From: Poindextera sp041691315
GTDB taxonomy: Bacteria > Pseudomonadota > Alphaproteobacteria > Caulobacterales > Caulobacteraceae
Reading direction: 5' to 3'
Assembly: GCA_041691315.1 (NCBI GenBank)
Contig: JBEPUW010000005.1
Span: 62,001-126,000, forward strand
Length of the DNA stretch: 64,000 nt
The position numbers and the translations under genes were made by a program. Below the pieces are notes generated by a model, which saw only the letters and a program-made list of their open reading frames with translations, did not search any database and had not been told where the DNA came from. Positions 17,401 to 25,281 of this stretch are shown piece by piece (position 1 is the first letter of the stretch; every line of letters begins with the position of its first letter).

Positions 17401-20400
17401 GGTGAGGGTCAGGTTGCCCCCGCCGACGCTGTAGCCGTCGACCGCGAACTGGATGTCTGTGGCCTGGACCAGGTCGGCGCTGTCGTCGATGGTCACCGCG
17501 CCCGGCGCCGCCTCAAAGATGGCCATGCCGCTGTTCCAAGGTCCGGACAGATTGCCGGAGGCGTTGGTCCAGTTGGTCGGGCCGATCGACCAGGTCCCGG
17601 CGCCGCCGACCACCGTGCCGGTCGGGCTGGTGGTGGTCCCGTTCCAGAACTCGATCGATCCCAGGGTGGGCGCGGTGAAGATCAGGTTCACCTGGTTGGC
17701 GATCGCGGTCTGCACGGTCAGATTGCCCGCCGGCGCTGTCCCGATGTTCAGGCCGTTGTCGGTCAGGGCGCCGGTATAGTTGATGATCCGATAGGTACCC
17801 GCCCCGAAGCCGCCGGCGTCGGTGACGTTCAGATTGCCGTCGAGGGTCAGGGCGCCATTGACCTGAAAGAGGCCGGAGGTGCTCGGTGCCCCCAGGCTCA
17901 CATTGATGTTCGAGGTCGGGTTAAGCGCCAGCGAGCCCATGGTCAGCACCGCGCCGGCGTGGCCGATCAGGATCCCGCCATTGCCGACGGTCACCGCGCC
18001 GGCCAGGTTTCCCGAGCCGCCGAGGGCGGCCGCATTCTGTACACTGACCGTCGGGCTGGCCAGGTTTCCGTTCACCAACAGGTCGCCGGCGGAGACGGTG
18101 GTGGCGCCGGAATAGGAACTGATCCCGGTCAGAGTGAAGTTGCCCGCGCCCACCTTGGTCAGGTCGCCGACGCCGGAGATATTGCCCGAATAGGTGCTGT
18201 CGGTTCCGTTTGCGCCGGTGGTCAGGACCGCGCCCGTGTCGATCTGCGCATGGCCGAAGCCGGAAAGCGCGCCGATGGTCTCGCTCGTCGCCGCCTCGAA
18301 GGTGGCCGAGCCGCTGGTGATCGACACCGTCGACTGATCCCCAATCGCCGAACCGCCGGTGGCGATCAGCCGCCCCGCCGCGATGGTCGTCGCGCCGGAA
18401 TAGGTGTTGGCGCCGCTAAGCGTGAGGTTGCCGAACCCCTGCTTGGTCAGATTGCCCGCCCCCGAGATGTTGCCGGCGAAGGTGGCGGCCGCGGTGCGGA
18501 AGAAGACCAGGGCGCCCTCGTCGTCCACCGGCCCGACGATCGAGCCGTCTGCGAAGACGTCGCCGACCTGCAGCGTCGCGCCGGTGTCGATGATCGTGCC
18601 GCCGGTAAAGGTCTTGGCGCCGTGCAAGGTGATGATCCCGCTGCCGGCCTGGGTCAGGTTACCGGTCCCGCTGATATTGCCGGAGACGGTAAAGGCGGTG
18701 CTGCGGTTGAAGATCATCGCGCCGTTGTCGGTCGCATTGCCGCTGATCGATCCAGTCGCCCCGGCATTGCCCAGTTGCAGGGTCGCGCCTGACGAGATGG
18801 TGGTGTTCCCGACATAGGTATCGTCGGCCGTGAAGATGGTCGTGCCGGCGATGATGTTGACCGCGCCCGGCCCAGACCCGGTGATCTGCGGCGCGAAGAC
18901 ATAGTTGGTCGAGGTGTGGTTGAAGTTGACGGTCAGCGGACCGACGCCGGTCGTGAAGATGACATGGCTGGCGTTGAGGGTTCCGGGCGCGACCGCCGGG
19001 CTGGCGGCCGCGGCGCCGATGTTCAGGGTCCCGCTCGAGCCGGCGGCGCCGCCGAGAATCACGTTTGCGGTCAGGTTGGCCAGGGTGACGGTTCCGCCAT
19101 TGGCGATGGTCAGCGAGCCCTGGCCGGTCGAGCCGATGTCCAATCCCTGGGCGATGCTCGGGTCCGAGCTTGGCGTGTCCTTGATGGTCCAGATCGAGCC
19201 GGGGCCGGTCACCGTGATGCTGTCGGCGGTGGCGGCGGTGGCGTCGGAACCGAGCGAGATGACCGTGTAGCCGGTGGTCAGGTTGCCGCCGTTGCTGACG
19301 ACCACCGCGCCGATCTGGTTGGCGTTGTAGCCGACGTAGAAATCGTAAGGGGTCGTAAAGCTCGATCCGGCGCCGTCGACGGTGAGGGCGCCCGCGCTCG
19401 AGACGCCCAACCGAACATCGGCCAGGCTAAAGTTGAACGCGGTCGGGTCGATCGTGACGTTGCCGCCGGCGAGAACGCTCAAGGTCGCCGGTCCGGCGGC
19501 GTTCAGTCCGACGGACAGGGCCGTGTTGGTATAGTTGCCGCTGATTTCCCAGGACGATCCGGTCCCGGTCACCGTGAAATTGCCATGGCCGACGGCGGCG
19601 GTGGGACCTGGGGTGACGACGGTGGTGACGATCGAGCCGCCATTGCTGATCGTGGCATTGCCGACGCCGCTGTCGCCGAGCAGCAGGTTTCCCGTGGTCC
19701 ATTTCGACCCAGCGCCATCGACCGTCACCGAGGCGGTCGCCGCTCCGCCGCCAGAGGAGGCCGCCGACACGACGCTGTTCGAATTGACCACGGCGCCGTT
19801 GCTGATCTGCAGGGTCCCCGCGCCGAACCCTCCGACTTCAACGAAGCCCGTGGTCCATAACGATCCGGAGCCATCGATCACGACGGTTCCAGATGACCCG
19901 GCGGCCTCGCCGATGATGACGCCGCCGCCAGAGGCGGTGGCGCCGGCCAGCAGCTTGAACTGGCCCGTTCCCTGGTTGCCAACGATCGTCTCGCCGGTGG
20001 AGAGCCTGCTTCCGGAACCGGTCACCGTCAGGTTTCCCGAGCCAAGCGGGCTGAAGTCGGCGATGTCGACAAAGCTCGACGCGGTGAGGTTGCCGCCATT
20101 GCTGACGGTAAAGTTGGCGTTCGAGTGGTCGGCCGCGATGTAAAGCTGGTCAGTGGTGAAGCGCGAACCGGCGCCGGTCACCAAGACCCTGCCCGACCCC
20201 CCGGCATCGTTGGCAAGCACCGCGAAGGAGCCGGCCGCCACCGTGACGTTGCCGCCGGCCTCGACGGTGAGGTTACCGCTGCCGAAATCGCCGATGGTCA
20301 GGCCGTCCGCGCCGACAGCCAGGGCGCCTGCGCCGGTGACGTCGAGCGCGCCGCTCAGGCCCGTGAGATTGCCGAGCGTCAAGCCCTTGCCGACCGCGCC

Positions 20401-20634
20401 GGCGGCGTTGATCACCGTGGGGTCGGCGCTGTTTCCATTGATTATCGCGTCCGTCGCCGAGGTTGGAATCGCCGCCGGAATCCAGTTGCCGGGCGTGAAC
20501 CAGTCGGTCGAGGTCGCGCCGGTCCAACTCTGCGCCCGCGCCGCGCTGGGCAGCGAACTGGCGGCAGCCAGAACGGCCACCGAACACATTGTGGGCCACG
20601 CACGGCGCAGGCCCAGCCTCCGATGGCCGCCCAT
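14413..20634 (-). CDS. Giant autotransporter passenger with tandem repeats, beta-barrel missing
   Basis: 2073 codons, of which about 2050 (to about 14483) are genuine. The start at 20634 has a GGGGGA site. A signal peptide (about residues 1-34, ending ARA) precedes QSWTGATSTDWFTPGNW, the usual beginning of autotransporters with PATR/autotransporter-associated beta-strand repeats (TIGR02601 type: TLSGANTYSGATTIAAGRL, LSGTNTYTGGTTIEGGTL). It is very rich in Gly, Asn, Thr and Ser and should form a long beta-helix at the cell surface. The middle-to-end part consists of about 374-residue modules. It breaks at KLRSFASAGGTPNEIAAGRAAD, the linker before the expected C-terminal barrel, and then reads antisense nagE. 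Without the barrel it cannot be exported by its own type V route. Confidence 0.8.
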   Translation of the reverse strand: MGGHRRLGLRRAWPTMCSVAVLAAASSLPSAARAQSWTGATSTDWFTPGNWIPAAIPTSATDAIINGNSADPTVINAAGAVGKGLTLGNLTGLSGALDVTGAGALAVGADGLTIGDFGSGNLTVEAGGNVTVAAGSFAVLANDAGGSGRVLVTGAGSRFTTDQLYIAADHSNANFTVSNGGNLTASSFVDIADFSPLGSGNLTVTGSGSRLSTGETIVGNQGTGQFKLLAGATASGGGVIIGEAAGSSGTVVIDGSGSLWTTGFVEVGGFGAGTLQISNGAVVNSNSVVSAASSGGGAATASVTVDGAGSKWTTGNLLLGDSGVGNATISNGGSIVTTVVTPGPTAAVGHGNFTVTGTGSSWEISGNYTNTALSVGLNAAGPATLSVLAGGNVTIDPTAFNFSLADVRLGVSSAGALTVDGAGSSFTTPYDFYVGYNANQIGAVVVSNGGNLTTGYTVISLGSDATAATADSITVTGPGSIWTIKDTPSSDPSIAQGLDIGSTGQGSLTIANGGTVTLANLTANVILGGAAGSSGTLNIGAAAASPAVAPGTLNASHVIFTTGVGPLTVNFNHTSTNYVFAPQITGSGPGAVNIIAGTTIFTADDTYVGNTTISSGATLQLGNAGATGSISGNATDNGAMIFNRSTAFTVSGNISGTGNLTQAGSGIITLHGAKTFTGGTIIDTGATLQVGDVFADGSIVGPVDDEGALVFFRTAAATFAGNISGAGNLTKQGFGNLTLSGANTYSGATTIAAGRLIATGGSAIGDQSTVSITSGSATFEAATSETIGALSGFGHAQIDTGAVLTTGANGTDSTYSGNISGVGDLTKVGAGNFTLTGISSYSGATTVSAGDLLVNGNLASPTVSVQNAAALGGSGNLAGAVTVGNGGILIGHAGAVLTMGSLALNPTSNINVSLGAPSTSGLFQVNGALTLDGNLNVTDAGGFGAGTYRIINYTGALTDNGLNIGTAPAGNLTVQTAIANQVNLIFTAPTLGSIEFWNGTTTSPTGTVVGGAGTWSIGPTNWTNASGNLSGPWNSGMAIFEAAPGAVTIDDSADLVQATDIQFAVDGYSVGGGNLTLTGGAPTIRVGDGTGAGAGYTATVSAPILGASGLIKTDLGALVLSGTNTYTGGTTIEGGTLSVGADANLGGVGNLTLDGGNLTVTGSFASARTVDVEASGGINVGSGDTLNLTGNLTDTAALTKSGAGVLEISGAGAYAGALGVAAGTLQVNGALGAAAVTVQSGATLEGSGTLGGPVSIANGGHLVGVEGQTLTMGALSLNPTSNLDVSLGAPTSTGLFKVNGGLTLDGTLNVTDAGGFGAGTYRIIDYTGALTNNGLSIGTVPAGVFPGILTVQTSVSDQVNLIYAAAGPLQFWNGTTTSPTGTVVGGAGTWKLGPTNWTDAAGDTSGAWTGGMAIFEATPGAVTIDDSAGLIQATDIQFAVTGYSVGGGNLTLTGGAPTIRVGDGTGAGAGYSATISSAVLGTGGLIKTDLGTLVLSGTNTYTGGTIIEGGTLSVGADANLGGVGNLTVDGGNLTVTGSFASARTVDIEAAGTIDIGSGDTLNLTGNLTDTAALTKAAAGVLEVSGASAYAGALGVAAGTLAVNGSLGAATVTVQSAATLEGSGTLGGPVTVANGGHLVGVEGQTLTMGALTLNPTSNLDVSLGAPTSTGLFKVDGALTLDGTLNVTDAGGFGAGTYRIIDYTGALTDNGLSLGTSPAGNLTVQTSVANQVNLVFAAASSGPLQFWNGSTLTPAGTVVGGAGTWKIGPTNWTDAGGATSGTWATGFAIFQGTPGTVTIDNSGGAIVATGLQFAVSGYTVTGGNLTLTGATPTIRVGDGTAAGAGDTATIGAPIVGTNGLVKTDLGTLVLTASSPLSGGSTVAAGRLAVEGSLANSVVTIAGGATLGGNGSVGGVVAQAGSIVAPGDSIGALTVSGNYSQAAGSIYQVELDAAGPADRITVSGAVSLAPGAVLDVIKTDAAPYRLGTRYTVLSAAGGLTGTYALTGDTIAVTPFIGLVADYDASDVFLDVAKLRSFASAGGTPNEIAAGRAADDRNRARNRQDRPVSAEADAWPC
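14830..18060 (-). repeat. About 1.12-kb tandem modules in the autotransporter passenger
   Basis: The motif FWNGTTTSPTGTVVGGAGTW is encoded three times, with its minus-strand landmarks beginning near 17641, 16516 and 15397, so the period is 1125 and 1119 bases (375 and 373 residues). Each module has a PTNWT segment, AIFEAxPGAVTIDDS, GGAPTIRVGDGTGAGAGY, LGTLVLSGTNTYTGGT, GSGDTLNLTGNLTDTAALTK, LTMGALxLNPTSN and GGFGAGTYRIIDYTGAL. The third module is diverged and then leads into the pre-barrel linker. Such near-identical repeats can expand or shrink by recombination and also confuse assembly. Confidence 0.85.
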
Positions 20635-20809
20635 TCGTCATCCCCCAGCGTCGAAGGCGAAAGGACGCCTTGCAACCTCAGACACTCGCAGGCCTGGGGC
20701 GCGCGGAAATCATTCAAATGAATGAGGCCAGGCGCTTTTCTTTGCCGCTCAACGCGGGCGGGCTTGGCCTTGACGGGACGCCGCCGTCCGGTGCTGATCG
20801 CGGCCAGTC

Positions 20810-22225
20810 ATGACCTCCCGCCTCTCAAAACCTGAACTCGAGGCCCTGTCCGGTCGCCTGGCCGAGGTCTTTGGCGAGCGGGTTACGTCGGCCGGTCTGG
20901 CGCGGGAGCATCACGCCCAGGACGAGGGCTATCATCGGGCCGGCGCGCCGGACCTGGTGGCCTTTGCCTTGAGCACCGAAGAAGTGGCCAAGGCCGTCGC
21001 GCTTTGCGCCGCCGTCCGCTGTCCGGTCATCGCCTGGGGCGCGGGCACCTCACTGGAGGGCAACGGCCTGGCCAGCCAGGGCGGCCTCTGCCTGGACCTG
21101 TCACGGATGACCGCGGTGATCGCCATCCTGCCGCAGGACCTGAGCGCCACCGTCCAGGCCGGCGTGCGCCGCGAGCAGCTGAATGCGGAACTGAAGGGGA
21201 CGGGGCTCTATTTCCCCATCGATCCCGGCGCCGACGCCACGCTCGGCGGCATGGCTGCCACCCGCGCCTCCGGCACCAATGCGGTCAAGTACGGCACCAT
21301 GCGAGGCAACGTACTGTCCTGCACTGTGGTCATGGCCGATGGGCGGGTGGTGCGCACCGCCCGCCGCGCCCCGAAGAGTTCCGCCGGCTACGACCTGACC
21401 GCCTTGATGGTCGGCTCGGAAGGCACGCTGGGGGTGATCACCGAACTGACCGTCCGTCTCTATCCCTTGCCGGAGGCAGTCGCGGCCGTCGTCTGCCCTT
21501 TCGAGACCATCGAAGGCGCGGTGCAGGCGGTGATCGCCGCCATCCAACTCGGCCTGGGCGCGGCGCGGATCGAATTCCTCGACGCCGCGATGATGGCGGC
21601 GGTGAACCTCTACGAAAATACGACCTACGCCGAGACGCCGACCCTGTTCGTCGAGTTCCACGGCTCGCCGGCCTCCGTGCCCGGCCAGGTGGCGGCTTTC
21701 GAGGACTTCATCGGCGGCTTTGGCGGCGTCGTGGCGCAACGGGCGACCCTGCCGGAGGATCGCACCGCGCTCTGGACGGCGCGCCACCATGCGCTCTATG
21801 CCGCCCGGGCCCTGCGGCCGGGCGCACGGGCGGTGATCACAGACGTCTGCGTGCCGATCTCGCGGCTGGCCGACTGCCTGCTGGAGACCCGGGCCGATCT
21901 CGACGCTTCGTCGCTGACCGCGACCGTGGTCGGTCATGTCGGGGACGGCAATTTCCACTGCCTGATCCTGGTCGATCCGGACAATCACGCCGAAGTCGCC
22001 GAGGCCGAGGCTCTGCACCAGGCCATGGCGCGCCGCGCCATCGGCATGGATGGCACCTGCACCGGCGAACATGGCGTCGGGCTCGGCAAGCGCGAGCTGC
22101 TGGTCGAGGAACTGGGTTCGGCCATCCCGGTCATGGCGGCGATCAAGGCGGCGCTCGATCCGCACGACATCCTCAATCCCGGCAAGATCCTGCCATCGCC
22201 AGCAGAAGAGAGGCTCGACCCATGA
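20810..22225 (+). CDS. dld: FAD-linked D-lactate/2-hydroxyacid dehydrogenase
   Basis: 471 aa. The PCMH FAD-binding domain (about residues 45-225) contains WGAGTSLEGNGL, DLSRM, GADATLGGMAATRASGTNAVKYGTMR and SSAGYDLTALMVGSEGTLG. The C-terminal FAD-oxidase cap holds the metal/substrate histidine text VVGHVGDGNFHCLI and ends TGEHGVGLGKRELL...LDPHDILNPGKI. This is the D-lactate dehydrogenase (cytochrome)/GlcD family, which oxidises D-2-hydroxyacids and feeds electrons to the respiratory chain. It overlaps the aldolase gene by ATGA, suggesting a shared 2-hydroxyacid or pyruvate-linked pathway. D-lactate is the commonest substrate, but glycolate or 2-hydroxyglutarate are possible. Confidence 0.85.
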   Translation: MTSRLSKPELEALSGRLAEVFGERVTSAGLAREHHAQDEGYHRAGAPDLVAFALSTEEVAKAVALCAAVRCPVIAWGAGTSLEGNGLASQGGLCLDLSRMTAVIAILPQDLSATVQAGVRREQLNAELKGTGLYFPIDPGADATLGGMAATRASGTNAVKYGTMRGNVLSCTVVMADGRVVRTARRAPKSSAGYDLTALMVGSEGTLGVITELTVRLYPLPEAVAAVVCPFETIEGAVQAVIAAIQLGLGAARIEFLDAAMMAAVNLYENTTYAETPTLFVEFHGSPASVPGQVAAFEDFIGGFGGVVAQRATLPEDRTALWTARHHALYAARALRPGARAVITDVCVPISRLADCLLETRADLDASSLTATVVGHVGDGNFHCLILVDPDNHAEVAEAEALHQAMARRAIGMDGTCTGEHGVGLGKRELLVEELGSAIPVMAAIKAALDPHDILNPGKILPSPAEERLDP

Positions 22226-22980
22226 GGCAGAACCAGGCGTTGGCGAAGTGGCGCGCTGGCCAGCAGACCATCGGGGCCTGGCTGTCGCTTGCCAACACCC
22301 ACACCGCCGAGATGCTGGCCCATGCCGGGTTCGACTGGCTGTGCATCGACCTGCAGCACGGCCTCATCGACTATGCCGACCTCACGCACATGCTGCCGGC
22401 GATCTCGACCACCGATGTGACCCCGATCGTGCGGGTGGCGGCCAACGAGCCCAGCCAGATCATGAAGGTGCTCGACGCCGGGGCCATGGGGGTCATCGTG
22501 CCGATGGTCAACAATCGCGCCGAGGCCGCCGCCGCCGTCGCCGCCTGCCTGTATCCTCCGCAAGGCGGGCGTTCCTTCGGCCCGATGCGCGCGGCGCTCT
22601 ATGGCGGACGCGGCTATGCGACCGAGGCCAACGACCAGATCGCCTGCATCGTCATGATCGAGACCCGCGACGGCATCGACAATCTGGAGGAGATCGTCGC
22701 GACGCCCGGCCTGGGCGGCGTCTATATCGGCCCGAACGATCTGGCCCTGGCGCTGGGCCTGCCGGCCAGCGGCGATACCGACGATCCGCTACATCTGGAG
22801 ACGGTGGGCCGCATCCTGGCCGCCTGCAAAAAGCACAAGGTTCCGGCCGGGATCCATACCGGCGGGCTGGCCTATGCGCGGATCAGGCTTGAGGCCGGCT
22901 TCGATTTCGTCACTCTGGGCTCCGACGCCGGCTTCATGATGCGGGCCGCGGCGGCCGACCTGGCCGCCGCGCGCGGCTGA
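22222..22980 (+). CDS. HpcH/HpaI-family aldolase
   Basis: 252 aa class II pyruvate aldolase fold. Motifs: FDWLCIDLQHGLIDY with the general-base His, the metal-binding MIETRDGIDNLEEIVATPG (Glu), GVYIGPNDLALALGLP (Asp) and a closing FVTLGSDAGFMMRAA. These enzymes reversibly split 4-hydroxy-2-oxo acids into pyruvate and an aldehyde. It starts inside the stop codon of the D-2-hydroxyacid dehydrogenase gene (ATGA), so the two products probably act on linked substrates. The exact substrate cannot be told from sequence. Confidence 0.88.
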   Translation: MRQNQALAKWRAGQQTIGAWLSLANTHTAEMLAHAGFDWLCIDLQHGLIDYADLTHMLPAISTTDVTPIVRVAANEPSQIMKVLDAGAMGVIVPMVNNRAEAAAAVAACLYPPQGGRSFGPMRAALYGGRGYATEANDQIACIVMIETRDGIDNLEEIVATPGLGGVYIGPNDLALALGLPASGDTDDPLHLETVGRILAACKKHKVPAGIHTGGLAYARIRLEAGFDFVTLGSDAGFMMRAAAADLAAARG

Positions 22981-23007
22981 GGGGGCGGCGCAAAGGGGGG
23001 GGAGTCC

Positions 23008-24081
23008 ATGAGCAGTCAGCCGGCGCGCCGGTCGTTCCAGACCCTGGACGGGTTGCGGGGCGTCGGCGCCTTTCTGGTGGTGATGCGCCACGTGCCGGCC
23101 CTGTTCGGCCCATTTCGGGTGCCGGAAAGCTTCCTGGCGGTCGACCTCTTCTACCTGGTCAGCGGCTTCGTGGTCGCCCACGCCTATGGCGAGCGCCTGG
23201 TTCGCGGCGGCTTCTTCGGCGACTTCGTCAAGACCCGCATCATCCGGCTCTATCCGCTCTATCTGATCGGCCTGCTGGTCGGGGTGATCACCGCGGTGGC
23301 AACGATGCTCGCCGATCCGCACAGCTTCTGGACGCCGATGAAGATCGTCGAGTGCGTCGTCACCGGGCTCTTGATGATCCCGCGCTTTCCGGGCCTGGAG
23401 ACCAACGGCACCACCCTGAACGGTCCGATCTGGACGCTGCTGTACGAGCTGATCGCCAACTTCATCTATGCCGGCGCGATCCGGCTGATGAAGACCTGGG
23501 TCCTGGTCGCCATCGTCATCGTCTGCGGGGCCGGGATCGTGTTCGCCGAGTTCCACTACGGTACGCTCGACGTCGGCTACAATCTCACCGACCAGTGGGC
23601 GGCGCTGGCCAGGGTCGGGTTTTCCTTCTTCGCCGGGGTGCTGATCTACCGGGCCTTCGGGACCCGGGAGATAAAGTCAGTCTGGGCGGCCTGGGCCTGC
23701 GTCGCCATCCTCGGTGTGGCGCTGGCCATCCACCTGCCCGCGGGCCTGATCGCCGGCTACGAGATCGGCATGATCCTGGTCGGCATGCCGGCGTTGGCGA
23801 TCGCCGCCGCCCATTTCGAACCCGGGCCCGTGAGCGGCCGGCTGTTCGCGTTCGTCGGGCTGATCTCCTACGGCGTCTATATCGTGCACCAGCCCTTGGG
23901 AAACCTGGTAGTGATGCAACTGCACCGTGTCGTCCGCATCCCGCCCGACCTCAGCGGCGCCCTCTTTGGGCTCGCCTTCATGGTCTTCCTGGTGCTGTTG
24001 AACTGGGGGCTGGACCGGTTCTACGATGCCCCGGTCCGCCGCTGGCTCAGGGCGAAATTCTTTCCCGCACGGGCGCGCTAG
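23008..24081 (+). CDS. Acyltransferase 3 family membrane protein (OafA-like)
   Basis: 357 aa, about ten membrane helices. The start FQTLDGLRGVGAFLVVMRHV carries the family's conserved His, followed by LAVDLFYLVSGFVVAHAYG and VKTRIIRLYPLYLIGLL. These membrane enzymes O-acetylate or acylate surface sugars, lipid A parts or small molecules. The ATG follows a GGGGGGGAG ribosome site 28 bases after the aldolase gene, so it might share its transcript although no link in function is evident. The end overlaps the convergent BrkB gene by 4 bases. Confidence 0.85.
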   Translation: MSSQPARRSFQTLDGLRGVGAFLVVMRHVPALFGPFRVPESFLAVDLFYLVSGFVVAHAYGERLVRGGFFGDFVKTRIIRLYPLYLIGLLVGVITAVATMLADPHSFWTPMKIVECVVTGLLMIPRFPGLETNGTTLNGPIWTLLYELIANFIYAGAIRLMKTWVLVAIVIVCGAGIVFAEFHYGTLDVGYNLTDQWAALARVGFSFFAGVLIYRAFGTREIKSVWAAWACVAILGVALAIHLPAGLIAGYEIGMILVGMPALAIAAAHFEPGPVSGRLFAFVGLISYGVYIVHQPLGNLVVMQLHRVVRIPPDLSGALFGLAFMVFLVLLNWGLDRFYDAPVRRWLRAKFFPARAR

Positions 24082-25094
24082 CGGTCCTTCGCGTCGATCC
24101 GCTGCTTTTCGATTTCGGAGTTCAACTCGGCGCCGAACAGCAGCACGGTCACCGATAGCCAGATCCAGGTCATGAAGCCGACCACGGCGCCCAGCGAGCC
24201 GTAGGTCCGGTTGTAGTGGCCGAAATTGCCGACGTACCAGGAGAACAGCAGCGACATGGCCATCCAGGCCACGGCCGCGGCCAGGCCGCCGGGCGTGATC
24301 CAGCGCCAGTGGGCCTGCCGGCGGCACGGCGCGAAGCGATAGAAGACCGACAGCACCACCAGCGTGACCAGAAGCATGATCGGCCAGCGCAGTTCGGTCA
24401 GGGCCATGAGCCGGCCCAGCCCCAACGCGGCCAGGATCGCCGGCGCCGCGACCATGGCCGAGGTCATCGCCACCGCCAGGATGACCGCGCCGAAGGTGAA
24501 GGCGAGCGACAGCAGGTTGAGCGCGATGAAGCCGCGGTGTTCGTGGCTCTCGTAGGCGGTGTTCAAGCCCGAGATCAGCGCCTTCACCCCGGCGTTGGCG
24601 CTCCAGATCGAGACCACCAGGCCAATGACGAAGGTGAGGCCGAGCTTGCCGTGATCGGTGGCGATCAACCGGGCGATCTGGTCGCCGATGACCGAGATCG
24701 CCCCCGCCGGCAACAGGCCGCTCATTGCCGCCAGCTGGTGCTGCGCCGCGCCGATGTCGCCAAACAGCCCATAGAGCGAGACGAAGGCGCCGACGGCCGG
24801 AAAGAGCGCCAGCAGGATGAAGAAGGTGGCGCCGGCCGCCACCGCGGGGATCTGGTCAGCGTTGAAGGCCTTGAAGGTGCGGCCCAGGATCTGTCGCCAG
24901 CCCACCGGATCGATCTGCAGCGGCGTCGCCGGCGCCGCGCCCCATAGCCCGGCGCCGCTTTCGGACCCTGTTCTCCTGGCCAGGTAGCGGTCGGCGAACG
25001 GCGCCGCCACGCCGAGGCAGAATCCCAGCGCCCCTGCTGTCAGCAGGTTCGCCAGCCCGCCATGACGGTTGCCCGTCCTGACCTCGGTCTTCAT
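24078..25094 (-). CDS. YihY/BrkB-family inner-membrane protein
   Basis: 338 aa. The family core starts at GWRQILGRTFKAFNADQIPAVAAGATFFILLALFPA and runs through about six helices with VSIWSANAGVKALISGLNTAYESHEHRGF and a YNRTYGSLGAVVGFMTWIWLS end, all hallmark segments. About 85 residues with one extra hydrophobic segment (LLTAGALGFCLGVAAPFADRYL) precede the core. ATG 25094 is chosen for its GGAGGG site. The role is not settled; the family was once proposed to be RNase BN, which is wrong, and a transport or envelope role is suspected. Confidence 0.87.
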   Translation of the reverse strand: MKTEVRTGNRHGGLANLLTAGALGFCLGVAAPFADRYLARRTGSESGAGLWGAAPATPLQIDPVGWRQILGRTFKAFNADQIPAVAAGATFFILLALFPAVGAFVSLYGLFGDIGAAQHQLAAMSGLLPAGAISVIGDQIARLIATDHGKLGLTFVIGLVVSIWSANAGVKALISGLNTAYESHEHRGFIALNLLSLAFTFGAVILAVAMTSAMVAAPAILAALGLGRLMALTELRWPIMLLVTLVVLSVFYRFAPCRRQAHWRWITPGGLAAAVAWMAMSLLFSWYVGNFGHYNRTYGSLGAVVGFMTWIWLSVTVLLFGAELNSEIEKQRIDAKDR

Positions 25095-25281
25095 CGGCCA
25101 GCCCTCCGGGCTCGCGTGAAGTCGCGCAGCCCATAGAATTGGCCAACGCGCCGCCGGCCGGTGAGTTTCGGGCAACCCTTTGCTTTGTCGGGTGTTGCGC
25201 AACAGAACCCCAAAAGCCCGCCAGACCAGAGCCCGTCCCGCCATACCTGGCGCGAGGCCGGCCAGACGACGGAGCCACGCA

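Noticed and set aside
16918..18792. A 624-codon plus-strand open frame opposite the autotransporter
   Set aside because: It is a shadow of the GC-rich repeat gene: the product is a low-complexity Arg/Gly/Ala/Asp chain without any domain, while the minus strand has a signal peptide and known repeats.
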